Source: Nitrosomonadales bacterium (GTDB lineage Bacteria > Pseudomonadota > Gammaproteobacteria > Burkholderiales > SG8-41). Taken from it: 8,028 nucleotides of DNA. A model generated the notes under the pieces. It made no database searches. It saw only the letters and a list, made by a program, of their open reading frames with translations, and was not told where the DNA came from. Where the stretch lies: NCBI GenBank assembly GCA_009885185.1, contig VFLF01000247.1, positions 1-8,028 on the forward strand, read 5' to 3'. This document shows positions 1 to 6,798 of this stretch, piece after piece. A program made the translations under genes and the position numbers. Every line of letters starts with the position of its first letter. Within the stretch, counting starts at the first letter, position 1.

Positions 1-1416
1 GGGATCATGTCGCCGTGGGCGATCAAGCGGCTGACCGAATTCGGCGGCGATATATCGAAGTTTCGCGTGGCGCGGGTGCAGCCATCGGTGCTGCGCCAGA
101 TCGCAATTTCCAAGACCGAGCCGGGCGACGAAAACAATCAGGACATCAGTTCACTGGTGGGCAAGGTCGATATCCGCAAGCTCGATCAGTTTTCGCAAAA
201 CGACGCGGATGCTTACAGCTATTCCGGCGGCCTGTGTCTCGCCAATCAAGGCCTGCTTGAGTTCGTCGAGATGTTCAAGGCGCCGATCAAGATGCTGCAC
301 CCGCTGCTCACCGCCACGCAGGAGTGCAACTTCAAGGGAACCGAGGGCATTTCGGCGATTCCGTTTAACGGCATCATCCTCGCGCACTCGAACGAGTCGG
401 AGTGGCAGACCTTCCGCAACAACAAGCACAACGAGGCGTTTCTTGACCGCATATACATCGTCAAGGTGCCGTATTGCCTGCAGGTGACCGAGGAAGTGAA
501 GATCTACAACAAGCTGCTCACCCACAGCTCGCTTGCCAGCGCGCCCTGCGCACCCGGCACGCTGGAGATGATGGCGCAGTTTTCGGTGCTGTCGCGCCTG
601 AAGACGCCGGAGAACTCCAGCATTTACGCCAAGATGCGCATTTACGACGGCGAAAGCCTGAAAGACCAGGACCCGAAAGCCAAGGCCTATCAGGAATACC
701 GCGACTACGCCGGCACCGACGAAGGCATGAATGGCGTATCGACGCGTTTCGCTTACAAGATACTGTCGTCGGTGTTCAACTACGATCAGACCGAGGTGGC
801 GGCCAACCCGGTGCATCTGATGTACGTGCTCGAACAGCGTATCGCGCGCGAGGATTTGCCGGAAGAGACGCAGCGGCGCTATCTCGATTTTATCAAAGGC
901 TGGCTGGCGCCTCGCTATGCCGAATTTATCGGCAAGGAAATCCAGACCGCGTATCTCGAATCGTACGCCGAGTACGGGCAGAATATTTTCGACCGCTATG
1001 TTACGTACGCGGATTGCTGGATACAAGACGAGGATTTTCGCGATCCTGAAACCGGCGAATGCTTCGACCGCGCCGCGCTCAACAACGAGCTTGAGAAGAT
1101 CGAAAAGCCCGCGGGCATCGCCAACCCGAAGGATTTCCGCAACGAAATCGTCAACTTCGTGCTGCGCGCGCGCGCCAATCATGGCGGCAAGAATCCGACC
1201 TGGAACAGCTACGAAAAGCTGCGCGAGGTGATTGAAAAGAAAATGTTCTCCAATACCGAGGACCTGTTGCCGGTGATTTCATTCAATGCCAAGGCATCGA
1301 CCGAAGATAGCCACAAGCACGAGAATTTCGTCTCGCGCATGGTCGAGAAAGGCTATACCGAGAAACAGGTGCGGCTGCTGTCCGAGTGGTATCTGCGCGT
1401 CAGGAAGTCGGCCTGA
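1..1416 (+). CDS. prkA: PrkA family serine protein kinase / AAA+ protein (5' end cut by window)
   Basis: C-terminal part of a PrkA/YeaG-type protein, a cytoplasmic AAA+ ATPase domain fused to a PrkA kinase domain. The reading frame is open from base 1. The ATG at 7 is internal: it lies in the conserved GT-IMSPWA-KRL region, near residue 175 of the roughly 640-residue E. coli YeaG. The P-loop (Walker A) is therefore outside the window. Counting from that ATG, a Walker-B-like segment (GLLEFVEMFK, 82-91), a sensor-1-like Asn in ILAHSNESEW (N129) and an arginine-finger-like Arg in AFLDRIY (R148) are visible. The PrkA C-terminal domain follows and ends in EWYLRVRKSA, almost identical to YeaG. YeaG autophosphorylates and acts with YeaH in nitrogen starvation; Bacillus PrkA has also been reported as an ATP-dependent protease, so 'kinase' is not the only possible activity. 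It is the first visible gene of a prkA-yeaH-spoVR operon. Identification is very secure by family resemblance. Confidence 0.97.
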   Translation, partial: GIMSPWAIKRLTEFGGDISKFRVARVQPSVLRQIAISKTEPGDENNQDISSLVGKVDIRKLDQFSQNDADAYSYSGGLCLANQGLLEFVEMFKAPIKMLHPLLTATQECNFKGTEGISAIPFNGIILAHSNESEWQTFRNNKHNEAFLDRIYIVKVPYCLQVTEEVKIYNKLLTHSSLASAPCAPGTLEMMAQFSVLSRLKTPENSSIYAKMRIYDGESLKDQDPKAKAYQEYRDYAGTDEGMNGVSTRFAYKILSSVFNYDQTEVAANPVHLMYVLEQRIAREDLPEETQRRYLDFIKGWLAPRYAEFIGKEIQTAYLESYAEYGQNIFDRYVTYADCWIQDEDFRDPETGECFDRAALNNELEKIEKPAGIANPKDFRNEIVNFVLRARANHGGKNPTWNSYEKLREVIEKKMFSNTEDLLPVISFNAKASTEDSHKHENFVSRMVEKGYTEKQVRLLSEWYLRVRKSA

Positions 1417-1418
1417 GC

Positions 1419-1422
1419 GGAG
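1419..1422 (+). promoter_or_regulatory. Ribosome binding site supporting the GTG start of yeaH
   Basis: GGAG lies three to six bases after the prkA stop codon and 11 bases before the GTG at 1434. The spacing is slightly long. It supports the downstream GTG over the longer reading frame opening at GTG 1386 inside prkA. Confidence 0.45.
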
Positions 1423-1433
1423 CGCACACTGCC

Positions 1434-2699
1434 GTGATCCATCTCATCGATCGGCGCCTGAACGGTAACAACAAGAGCGCCGCCAATCGCGAGCGTTTTT
1501 TGCGGCGCTACAAGGAGCAGTTGCGCAAATCGGTCAAGGACATGATCGGCGAGCGTTCGATTACCGACATGGCCAAGGGCGGCAATGTACGCATCCCCGC
1601 CAAGGATATCGCCGAGCCGCGGTTTCGCCATGGGCCGGGCGGCGACCGCGAGACGGTGCATCCGGGCAACCGGGAATTCGTCAAGGGCGACACCATCAAG
1701 CGGCCGGAGGGAGGCGGCGGTGCAGGCGGCGCGGGAAACGAGGCCGGATCGGGCGACAGCGTGGACGATTTTGTGTTCAGCCTGTCGCGCGAGGAATTTC
1801 TCGACGTCTTCTTCGAGGATCTGGAATTGCCGCGCCTGCTGCGCAACGCACTGGGTCAGGCGATGCAGAAGAAATCCATCCATGCGGGATTCGTGAGCGA
1901 AGGCGCGCAGTGCAATCTGGCCGTGCTGCGTACTCTCAAAACCGCGCTGGGACGACGGATCGCATTGTCCGCTGCGATACGCGAGAAGCTGCGCGTGGCG
2001 CGCGAGAGCCTGCAAAACGCCCGCGCGCAGAACGCGGCGACGGACGTGATCGAGGCGCTGGAGGCCGAGATCGTTGTGCTGGAAAAACGGCTGGCGCGCG
2101 TGCCGTATCTGGACGAGCTGGACCTGCGCTTTCGTAACCGTGTGATGGTTCCCTCGCCGATTTCGCGCGCGGTGATGTTCTGCCTTATGGATGTGTCGGC
2201 CTCGATGGACGAGAGCCGCAAGGACCTCGCCAAGCGGTTCTTCTCATTGTTGTATTTGTTTCTGTCGCGCAAGTACGAGCAGGTCGAACTGGTGTTTATC
2301 CGCCACACCGACGAGGCGCAAGAGGTGGACGAGCAGACGTTTTTCCACGACACCGGCACCGGCGGCACGGTGGTGCTGACCGCGTTGGAACTTGCGCACC
2401 ATATCGCCCACGAGCGGTATGCGGGCGGCGGCTGGAATCTGTATATGGCGCAGGCGTCCGACGGCGATGCCTTTGGCGCGGATGCGGGAAAAAGCGCGCG
2501 ATTCGTGGCCGAAAATCTGTTGCCGCTGTTGCGCTACTTTGCGTACATCGAGGTATGCGAAGACAGCGGCGCGCATGCCAGCAGTCTGTGGGCCGGATAC
2601 GACACGATCGAGGACGGAAATTTTGCCCGGCGGCGCGTCGGGCAGCGGTCGGAGATTTATCCCGTGTTCCGCGATCTGTTCAAGAAGGAGCACGCATGA
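1434..2699 (+). CDS. yeaH: YeaH/YhbH family VWA-domain protein (DUF444)
   Basis: A 421-residue protein of the YeaH/YhbH (DUF444) family, the usual partner of PrkA; E. coli YeaH has a similar length. The frame is open from GTG 1386, but the family N-terminus (a short hydrophobic start, then IDRRLNG-NKS) fits GTG 1434, which gives MIHLIDRRLNG. In order it has: a basic N-terminus (RRLN, RFLRRYK); a conserved block with IPAKDIAEPRF and HPGN; a Gly-rich linker (about 92-107); a helical, probably coiled-coil stretch (about 182-222); and a VWA domain. The metal-ion-dependent adhesion site (MIDAS) looks complete: DVSAS at 253-257, the Thr in TGTGGT (T312) and ASDGD at 341-345. The YPVFRDLF motif near the C-terminus is typical of the family. 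VWA proteins often act as adaptors for AAA+ ATPases, so a PrkA adaptor role is an inference. Its stop overlaps the spoVR start, suggesting translational coupling. Confidence 0.95.
   Translation: MIHLIDRRLNGNNKSAANRERFLRRYKEQLRKSVKDMIGERSITDMAKGGNVRIPAKDIAEPRFRHGPGGDRETVHPGNREFVKGDTIKRPEGGGGAGGAGNEAGSGDSVDDFVFSLSREEFLDVFFEDLELPRLLRNALGQAMQKKSIHAGFVSEGAQCNLAVLRTLKTALGRRIALSAAIREKLRVARESLQNARAQNAATDVIEALEAEIVVLEKRLARVPYLDELDLRFRNRVMVPSPISRAVMFCLMDVSASMDESRKDLAKRFFSLLYLFLSRKYEQVELVFIRHTDEAQEVDEQTFFHDTGTGGTVVLTALELAHHIAHERYAGGGWNLYMAQASDGDAFGADAGKSARFVAENLLPLLRYFAYIEVCEDSGAHASSLWAGYDTIEDGNFARRRVGQRSEIYPVFRDLFKKEHA
2685..2690 (+). promoter_or_regulatory. Shine-Dalgarno site for spoVR
   Basis: AAGGAG lies 5 bases before ATG 2696 and within the last codons of yeaH. 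It is strong and fixes the spoVR start at the ATGA overlap rather than any start in the upstream extension of this frame, which stays open back to 2555. Confidence 0.8.
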
Positions 2700-4186
2700 A
2701 CCCGATTTCCACCGGCTCCGACTGGGACTTCGAGCTGATCGAGCGTTATGAAAACGAGATCGGCAAGTGCGCGGCGGAGTTCGGCCTCGACACCTATCCG
2801 AACCAGATCGAGATCATCACCTCCGAGCAAATGCTAGACGCCTACTCCTCGACGGGGCTGCCCACCGGCTACCAGCACTGGTCCTATGGCAAGGAGTTCA
2901 TCGCCAACGAACAGGCCTACCGCAAGGGACAACAGGGCCTGGCCTACGAAATTGTCATCAATTCGGACCCGTGCATCGCTTATTTGATGGAAGAGAACTC
3001 GATGATGATGCAGGCGCTAGTGATCGCGCACGCGAGCTACGGGCATAACTCTTTCTTCAAGGGCAATTTTCTGTTTCGCCAATGGACGCAGGCGGATGCC
3101 ATACTGGATTACCTGGTGTTTGCGCGCCGCTACGTGATGGATTGCGAAGAGCGCCACGGCGTCACGGCAGTGGAAGACATGCTTGACTCCTGCCATGCGT
3201 TGAGGGATTACGGCGTGCATCGCTATCTGCGTCCGCCGCCGCTGTCGCGCAAGGCGGAACTGGCGCGCGGCGAAGAGCGGCGCGAACATGCGCGCGAGCA
3301 ATACAATGACCTGTGGCGCACGTTACCGGCGGTGCGCGAGCCCGCGCAACATGGAAAAAGATCGTCGTTTCCCGCCGAAAGCGAAGAAAACATACTATGG
3401 TTCGTGGAGAAGTACTCGCCGCGGCTGGAGCCGTGGCAGCGCGAGATCGTGCGCATTGTGCGCAAGATCTCGCAGTATTTTTATCCGCAGGGGCAAACCA
3501 AGGTCATGAACGAAGGCTGGGCGACGTTCTGGCATTACACGCTGATTAACCGGCTGTACGACAAGGGGCTGGTCAACGACGGTTTCATGATCGAGTTTCT
3601 GCAAAGCCACACCAACGTGGTGGGCCAGCGCGGTTTCGATCAGCCCGGTTACGGCGGCATCAATCCTTATGCCCTCGGGTTTTCGATGATGCAGGATATT
3701 CGCCGCATCTGTGAAAAGCCCGACGCGGAAGACCGGCGCTGGTTCCCGGAGATCGCCGGTGCCGACTGGCTGAAGGTCATGGATTTTGCGATGCGAAATT
3801 TCAAGGATGAATCATTCATTTCACAGTACCTGTCGCCCAGGCTCATCCGCGAATTCCATCTGTTTGCGGTCGCCGACCATCAGGAGAATCCGTTACTGGA
3901 AATCGACAGCATTCACGACGAGGCGGGTTACCAGCGCGTGCGCCGGCTCCTGTCGGAGCAATACAAGCGCGACAACCTCGTGCCCGATATTCAGGTTGCC
4001 CGCTTCGACAAGGAAGGAGATCGCTCGCTGGTGCTGACGCATCAGATGCAGCGTGGCCGCCCGCTGGCTGCCATAGAGGCCGACGAGGTGTTAAAGCACA
4101 TGGAACGGTTGTGGGGATTTAACGTGCGGCTGGAGACCGTACGCGAGGATGGTCGTGTCGAGGAAATCGCCGCGCAGGCGGCCTGA
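2696..4186 (+). CDS. spoVR: SpoVR family protein (YcgB-like)
   Basis: A 496-residue cytoplasmic protein of the SpoVR/YcgB family; E. coli YcgB has about 510 residues. The start ATG overlaps the yeaH stop (ATGA) behind a strong AAGGAG. Conserved blocks include YPNQIEIITSEQMLDAY (34-50), MEENSMMMQALVIAH with HASYGHNSF (98-120), NEGWATFWHYT (272-282), FLQSHTNVV (301-309), GINPYALGF (321-329), the DESFISQYLSP block (371-381) and LKHMERLWGF (466-475). There is no signal peptide or membrane segment. In Bacillus, SpoVR affects the spore cortex, but the family is widespread in non-sporulating proteobacteria, where it occurs near prkA/yeaH and is stress/RpoS linked. Its biochemical activity is unknown. 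Invariant-looking His and Glu residues (E100, H112, H117, E273, H280, H305) could form a metal site; that is inference. It is the last gene of the operon. Confidence 0.96.
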   Translation: MNPISTGSDWDFELIERYENEIGKCAAEFGLDTYPNQIEIITSEQMLDAYSSTGLPTGYQHWSYGKEFIANEQAYRKGQQGLAYEIVINSDPCIAYLMEENSMMMQALVIAHASYGHNSFFKGNFLFRQWTQADAILDYLVFARRYVMDCEERHGVTAVEDMLDSCHALRDYGVHRYLRPPPLSRKAELARGEERREHAREQYNDLWRTLPAVREPAQHGKRSSFPAESEENILWFVEKYSPRLEPWQREIVRIVRKISQYFYPQGQTKVMNEGWATFWHYTLINRLYDKGLVNDGFMIEFLQSHTNVVGQRGFDQPGYGGINPYALGFSMMQDIRRICEKPDAEDRRWFPEIAGADWLKVMDFAMRNFKDESFISQYLSPRLIREFHLFAVADHQENPLLEIDSIHDEAGYQRVRRLLSEQYKRDNLVPDIQVARFDKEGDRSLVLTHQMQRGRPLAAIEADEVLKHMERLWGFNVRLETVREDGRVEEIAAQAA

Positions 4187-4204
4187 GCGGACGCCGGCAG
4201 TTTG

Positions 4205-4239
4205 ACGGCAGCTTACGCTGTTGCCGTTTCGTTCTCTTT
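4205..4239 (+). terminator. Possible terminator after spoVR
   Basis: ACGGCA (4205-4210) and TGCCGT (4222-4227) pair as a 6-bp stem. An inner CAGC/GCTG can pair instead, with a small bulge. A T-rich but interrupted tract (TTTCGTTCTCTTT) follows. The hairpin begins 19 bases after the spoVR stop and overlaps the 3' end of the convergent VOC gene. On the opposite strand no T tract follows, so it would serve mainly spoVR. The stem is short, so confidence is modest. Confidence 0.35.
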
Positions 4240-4659
4240 CACTGCGTACACATTGGCGATATCGGTGAGACCCTTGAATTCGATGGCGTTGCCGCAACCG
4301 TCGCTCAGCGTCATCAGCATCTGTTCGCGCACCGTGCCTTTTTGCGTGATACTGGGCTTGTTGATCCATTCAACGCCCAATTGCTCCGCGCGATGCGCGG
4401 TTTTCTGAAAATCCTCCAGCGTCATCACCACGCCGAAATGACGCAGCGGCGTGGATAGCGTGCCGCCGATCTTGCGCCCAGAGTCGCCGACGATATCGTC
4501 CGGCGCCAGATGCGCGACGATGTGGTGGCCGAAAAAATTAAAATCCGCGCGACCTTTCAGCTTGCGGCCTTCCGGACATTGCAGAATCTCGCTATAAAAT
4601 TTGCGGGCCTGGTCAAGATCGCTGACCGCGAATGAAAAGTGAAACAGAGTGGCGCTCAT
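4213..4659 (-). CDS. VOC (glyoxalase/bleomycin-resistance fold) family protein
   Basis: A 148-residue single-module pair of beta-alpha-beta-beta-beta repeats typical of the vicinal oxygen chelate family (glyoxalase, dioxygenase, bleomycin resistance). It opens with LFHFSFAVSDLDQARKFY, the usual first strand and helix. RADFNFFGHHIVAHL follows (38-51), then LRHFGVVM at the start of the second module and GNAIEFKG near the end. H7, H74 and E127 sit where metal ligands usually lie in this fold, so a metal-dependent enzyme is likely, but the substrate cannot be told from sequence. The frame extends upstream to 4779. The ATG at 4659 is chosen because AGGAG lies 6 bases ahead of it and the domain starts immediately; the longer N-terminus has no recognisable content. 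It is convergent with spoVR and divergent from the Bug gene, and probably monocistronic. Confidence 0.9.
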   Translation of the reverse strand: MSATLFHFSFAVSDLDQARKFYSEILQCPEGRKLKGRADFNFFGHHIVAHLAPDDIVGDSGRKIGGTLSTPLRHFGVVMTLEDFQKTAHRAEQLGVEWINKPSITQKGTVREQMLMTLSDGCGNAIEFKGLTDIANVYAVKENETATA

Positions 4660-4665
4660 GGGAGG

Positions 4666-4670
4666 CTCCT
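4666..4670 (-). promoter_or_regulatory. Ribosome binding site fixing the VOC gene start
   Basis: AGGAG on the minus strand, 6 bases before the ATG at 4659. It chooses this start over the upstream extension of the frame. Confidence 0.7.
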
Positions 4671-4685
4671 GAGTTGGGATGGTGC

Positions 4686-4714
4686 ATGCTACGCCAGTGC
4701 TCACAGCCTTGCAA
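4686..4714 (-). promoter_or_regulatory. Candidate sigma-70 promoter of the VOC gene
   Basis: Minus strand TTGCAA (4714-4709, 4 of 6 to consensus), a 17-base spacer, then TAGCAT (4691-4686, 4 of 6). The predicted transcript would start near 4679, giving a leader of about 20 bases that contains the AGGAG site. An inverted repeat, CAGCCT/AGGCTG (4704-4709 and 4725-4730), brackets the -35 side and could be an operator. Prediction by eye only. Confidence 0.4.
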
Positions 4715-4786
4715 ATCACGATCGAGGCTGGGGGCTGAGTGCGGATGTTGAATTCCCGGCGCACCGCCCCATGCGTCAAGTTGCAC

Positions 4787-4805
4787 TATACTCACTCGAA
4801 GTGAG
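4787..4805 (+). promoter_or_regulatory. -10-like box with overlapping palindrome upstream of the Bug gene
   Basis: TATACT (4787-4792) matches the -10 consensus at 5 of 6 positions, but no good -35 sits 16-18 bases upstream. The perfect inverted repeat CTCACT-CGA-AGTGAG (4791-4805) overlaps the box and would straddle the transcription start, a common place for an operator. TGCAC occurs on either side (4782-4786 and 4807-4811). The ATG at 4850 would give a leader of roughly 50 bases. Which regulator would bind is unknown. Confidence 0.35.
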
Positions 4806-4849
4806 CTGCACAGTAACTTCTTGGTAAAAACGTTTGAGAATCAACGCGG

Positions 4850-5845
4850 ATGCCTGACTATTTGAATTCGCCCGTGTGCGTGGCCGTCGCTGTGGTAATC
4901 GTTATGGTCACCGGCAATGGCGTATCACTTGCGCAAAACGCGCCGGCGAATTACCCGGTGAAGCCCATGCGTATGGTGGTGCCGTTCGCGCCGGGCGGCG
5001 GCACTGACGTGATCGCGCGGCATCTTGCCGCGCGCATGTCGGAATCGCTCAAGCGGCAAATCGTTGTGGACAATCGCGCGGGAGCCAACGGCATTGTGGG
5101 TACCGAGCATGTCGCGAATGCGCCTGCTGACGGTTACACACTGTTGCTTGTCTCCAGCCCGCATTCTGTAAACCCCAGTCTGTATGCGAAGCTGCCTTAC
5201 GACACGGTGCGGGATTTCGCGCCAGTTTCTATGGCGGCGACATCGCCGTATGTGCTGGTCGTGCACGGTTCATTGCCGGTGCGCACTGTCAAGGAATTGA
5301 TTGCGCTAGCGAAAGCGCGACCCGGGCAAATCGACTATGCCTCGGGCGGCTCCGGCAGTTCGGCGCATTTGGCCGCCGAGTTATTTAACCAGATGGCGGG
5401 CATCAAGCTGCGCGAGATTCCCTTCAAGGGCGCGGGGCCAGCGATGACGGCGGTGCTGGCAGGGCAGGTGGCGCTGGTATTCGGCAATGCGTTGACGGTG
5501 AAGCCGCACATTCAAAGCGGGCGGCTGCATGCACTGGGCATCGCCAGTCCCAAACGTTCCGCGTCCGCCCCTGAAATGCCTACCATCGCCGAGTCGGGCG
5601 TGCCGGGCTACAGCGCGGATGCGGTACTGGGGTTGCTGGCACCCGCACGCACGCCGCGGCCGATAATCGACTTGTTGAACGCCGAGGTGCATAAAGCGAT
5701 GCGTTCGGCGGACATGCTTGATGCAATGAAGAACGTGGGCGTTGAAGTGGCCTTGAGCACCCCTGAAGAATTTGGCCGGCTTATCGAATCTGAAATTCAG
5801 CGCTGGGGCAAGGTGGTGCGTGCATTGAATCTGAAGGTGGAATAA
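4850..5845 (+). CDS. Tripartite tricarboxylate transporter-type substrate-binding protein (Bug/TctC family)
   Basis: A 331-residue periplasmic binding protein of the Bug/TctC family, the usual length. These proteins bind carboxylated or small organic ligands for TTT transporters, and many are orphans without TctA/TctB, as here. The N-terminal hydrophobic stretch (about 9-28) ends in VSLA-QN, a plausible signal-peptidase site after A28, although the n-region carries no Lys or Arg, which is unusual. Family hallmarks: YPVKPMRMVVPFAPGGGTD (35-53) followed by ARHLA, NRAGANGIVG (75-84), PADGYTLL (92-99), LPYDTVRDFAPV (115-126), DYASGGSGSSAHLAAELF (162-179) and PFKGAGPA (191-198). A stop in frame at 4835-4837 prevents any longer start; the ribosome site is weak (GCGGA just before ATG). 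The ligand cannot be predicted. It ends three bases from the convergent gene. Confidence 0.95.
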   Translation: MPDYLNSPVCVAVAVVIVMVTGNGVSLAQNAPANYPVKPMRMVVPFAPGGGTDVIARHLAARMSESLKRQIVVDNRAGANGIVGTEHVANAPADGYTLLLVSSPHSVNPSLYAKLPYDTVRDFAPVSMAATSPYVLVVHGSLPVRTVKELIALAKARPGQIDYASGGSGSSAHLAAELFNQMAGIKLREIPFKGAGPAMTAVLAGQVALVFGNALTVKPHIQSGRLHALGIASPKRSASAPEMPTIAESGVPGYSADAVLGLLAPARTPRPIIDLLNAEVHKAMRSADMLDAMKNVGVEVALSTPEEFGRLIESEIQRWGKVVRALNLKVE

Positions 5846-5848
5846 GCA

Positions 5849-6787
5849 TTACGCCGCCAACGCGTCGCGCAACACGCTGCCGTCTATCAGTTGCGCCAAT
5901 TCGTTAAGCGTGCGCGGCGCGCGGCCGGTTTCCCCGGCTACCCACACGTCGGCCGGTAGCAGAATATCGAGTAAATCTGTTGTCAGCGTTCCTGGGTACG
6001 TCAGGTAGGGCCATGAATTCTCGACGCTCTTGATATCCAGCCCCGCGGCTTGCGCCACCAGCAGGCGGGCTTCCTGGGGATCGCGCTGCAATTGCATCGT
6101 GGCCGTGATCAGCGCGCGCACAAACGCAACAATTTTTTGCCGCGTCGCCGCGTCGTCGAGATGGGCCTGGGTGGAGCATAGGTTGAATAACTCGTGATAG
6201 ACGCCAGGGTCGCAGAACTCGATCGCGTCCGCGCCGATGGCTAACTTGGCTTTCTGCGACTCCGGCTCCCATACCGCCACCGCGTCAATTTCGCCGTTGC
6301 GTAGCGCTTGCGGCATCAGGCTCAAGGGTGCAGCGGTCTTGGCCATGAAAGGCACGGAAATCACGTCCTGCTCGGTGAGGCCGACAGTGCGCAGCATCCG
6401 ATCCAGAAAATACGCGCCTGACGACTTGGGCATCGTGCCGATTCTTTTTCCGCGCAAATCCGCAAGCCGGGCGATGCCCGCCAAGCGGCGACAAATGATG
6501 CGGTACGGGCATACCGCAAGTGTAAAAATAATGCGCAGATCGGGATTGGCGAACGAACTGCGCAGTACCTGTGTTTCTGAATTCGCCGCAACGTCGGATT
6601 TACCGGTGGCATCCAGACTAGGCAGGTCGTAAGGCTTCCCCCACAGACTCATCACGCCGCCGTGTTCGATGACGGTTTTGCCGGCGTAAATCCTGCGCGC
6701 AGCGAGCAATACCGGCGCCATTTCCAGCAGAGACAGATTGCCGTAGATGCGCAACTTGCCATCGATATTGTTGGTTGGTTTGGTCAT
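5849..6787 (-). CDS. NMT1/SsuA-like ABC-type substrate-binding protein lacking a signal peptide
   Basis: A 312-residue protein with the periplasmic-binding fold of the NMT1/THI5, SsuA and TauA group. It starts with a beta-strand (KLRIYGNLSLLEMAPVLLAA, 11-30) without any leader. DLRGKRIGTMPKSSGAYFLDRML (110-132) is the classic anchor-loop motif, followed by GLTEQDV, PQALRNGEIDAVAVWEPE (159-176) and FVRALITAT (222-230), all typical. ATG 6787 is chosen because CGGAG lies 4 bases ahead; the in-frame extension to 6829 would overlap the upstream gene by about 30 bases and has no signal-peptide character either. Yeast THI5-type CCCFC cysteines are absent, so it is not a thiamine-pyrimidine suicide enzyme by that criterion. 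No permease or ATPase gene is nearby. It may be a cytoplasmic ligand sensor or binding protein; ligand unknown. It follows the zinc-ribbon membrane protein gene after 11 bases, so the two are co-transcribed. Confidence 0.85.
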   Translation of the reverse strand: MTKPTNNIDGKLRIYGNLSLLEMAPVLLAARRIYAGKTVIEHGGVMSLWGKPYDLPSLDATGKSDVAANSETQVLRSSFANPDLRIIFTLAVCPYRIICRRLAGIARLADLRGKRIGTMPKSSGAYFLDRMLRTVGLTEQDVISVPFMAKTAAPLSLMPQALRNGEIDAVAVWEPESQKAKLAIGADAIEFCDPGVYHELFNLCSTQAHLDDAATRQKIVAFVRALITATMQLQRDPQEARLLVAQAAGLDIKSVENSWPYLTYPGTLTTDLLDILLPADVWVAGETGRAPRTLNELAQLIDGSVLRDALAA

Positions 6788-6791
6788 GGTG

Positions 6792-6796
6792 CTCCG
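6792..6796 (-). promoter_or_regulatory. Ribosome binding site fixing the start of the leaderless binding protein
   Basis: CGGAG on the minus strand, 4 bases before ATG 6787. It occupies most of the 11-base gap after the preceding TAG stop, which argues for the short start and for operon coupling. Confidence 0.65.
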
Positions 6797-6798
6797 GG

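Noticed and set aside
151..1182. A 343-codon open frame on the minus strand opposite prkA
   Set aside because: It lies entirely antisense to the well-conserved prkA sequence, has an Arg/Leu/Val-rich composition typical of shadow frames in GC-rich DNA, and matches no family I know.
1410..1421. The 12-base string GGCCTGAGCGGA at the prkA stop recurs at the spoVR stop (4180-4191)
   Set aside because: Short, and expected from shared terminal Ala codons plus TGA in a GC-rich genome; no other copies were noticed and no structure forms.
1386..1433. Longer yeaH start at GTG 1386
   Set aside because: The extra 16 residues overlap the prkA coding end and are absent from the family N-terminus, which begins close to the IDRRLNG motif.
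1353..2015. A 220-codon minus-strand frame opposite the prkA/yeaH junction
   Set aside because: It is antisense to two securely identified genes and has shadow-frame composition with no recognisable domain.
2555..2695. N-terminal extension of the spoVR frame
   Set aside because: It overlaps yeaH by 141 bases, and the AAGGAG site points to ATG 2696.
5867..5896. GCGCAAC/GTTGCGC inverted repeat near the convergent stops, considered as a terminator
   Set aside because: It lies within the coding end of the minus-strand gene, has a 16-base loop and no following T tract on either strand.
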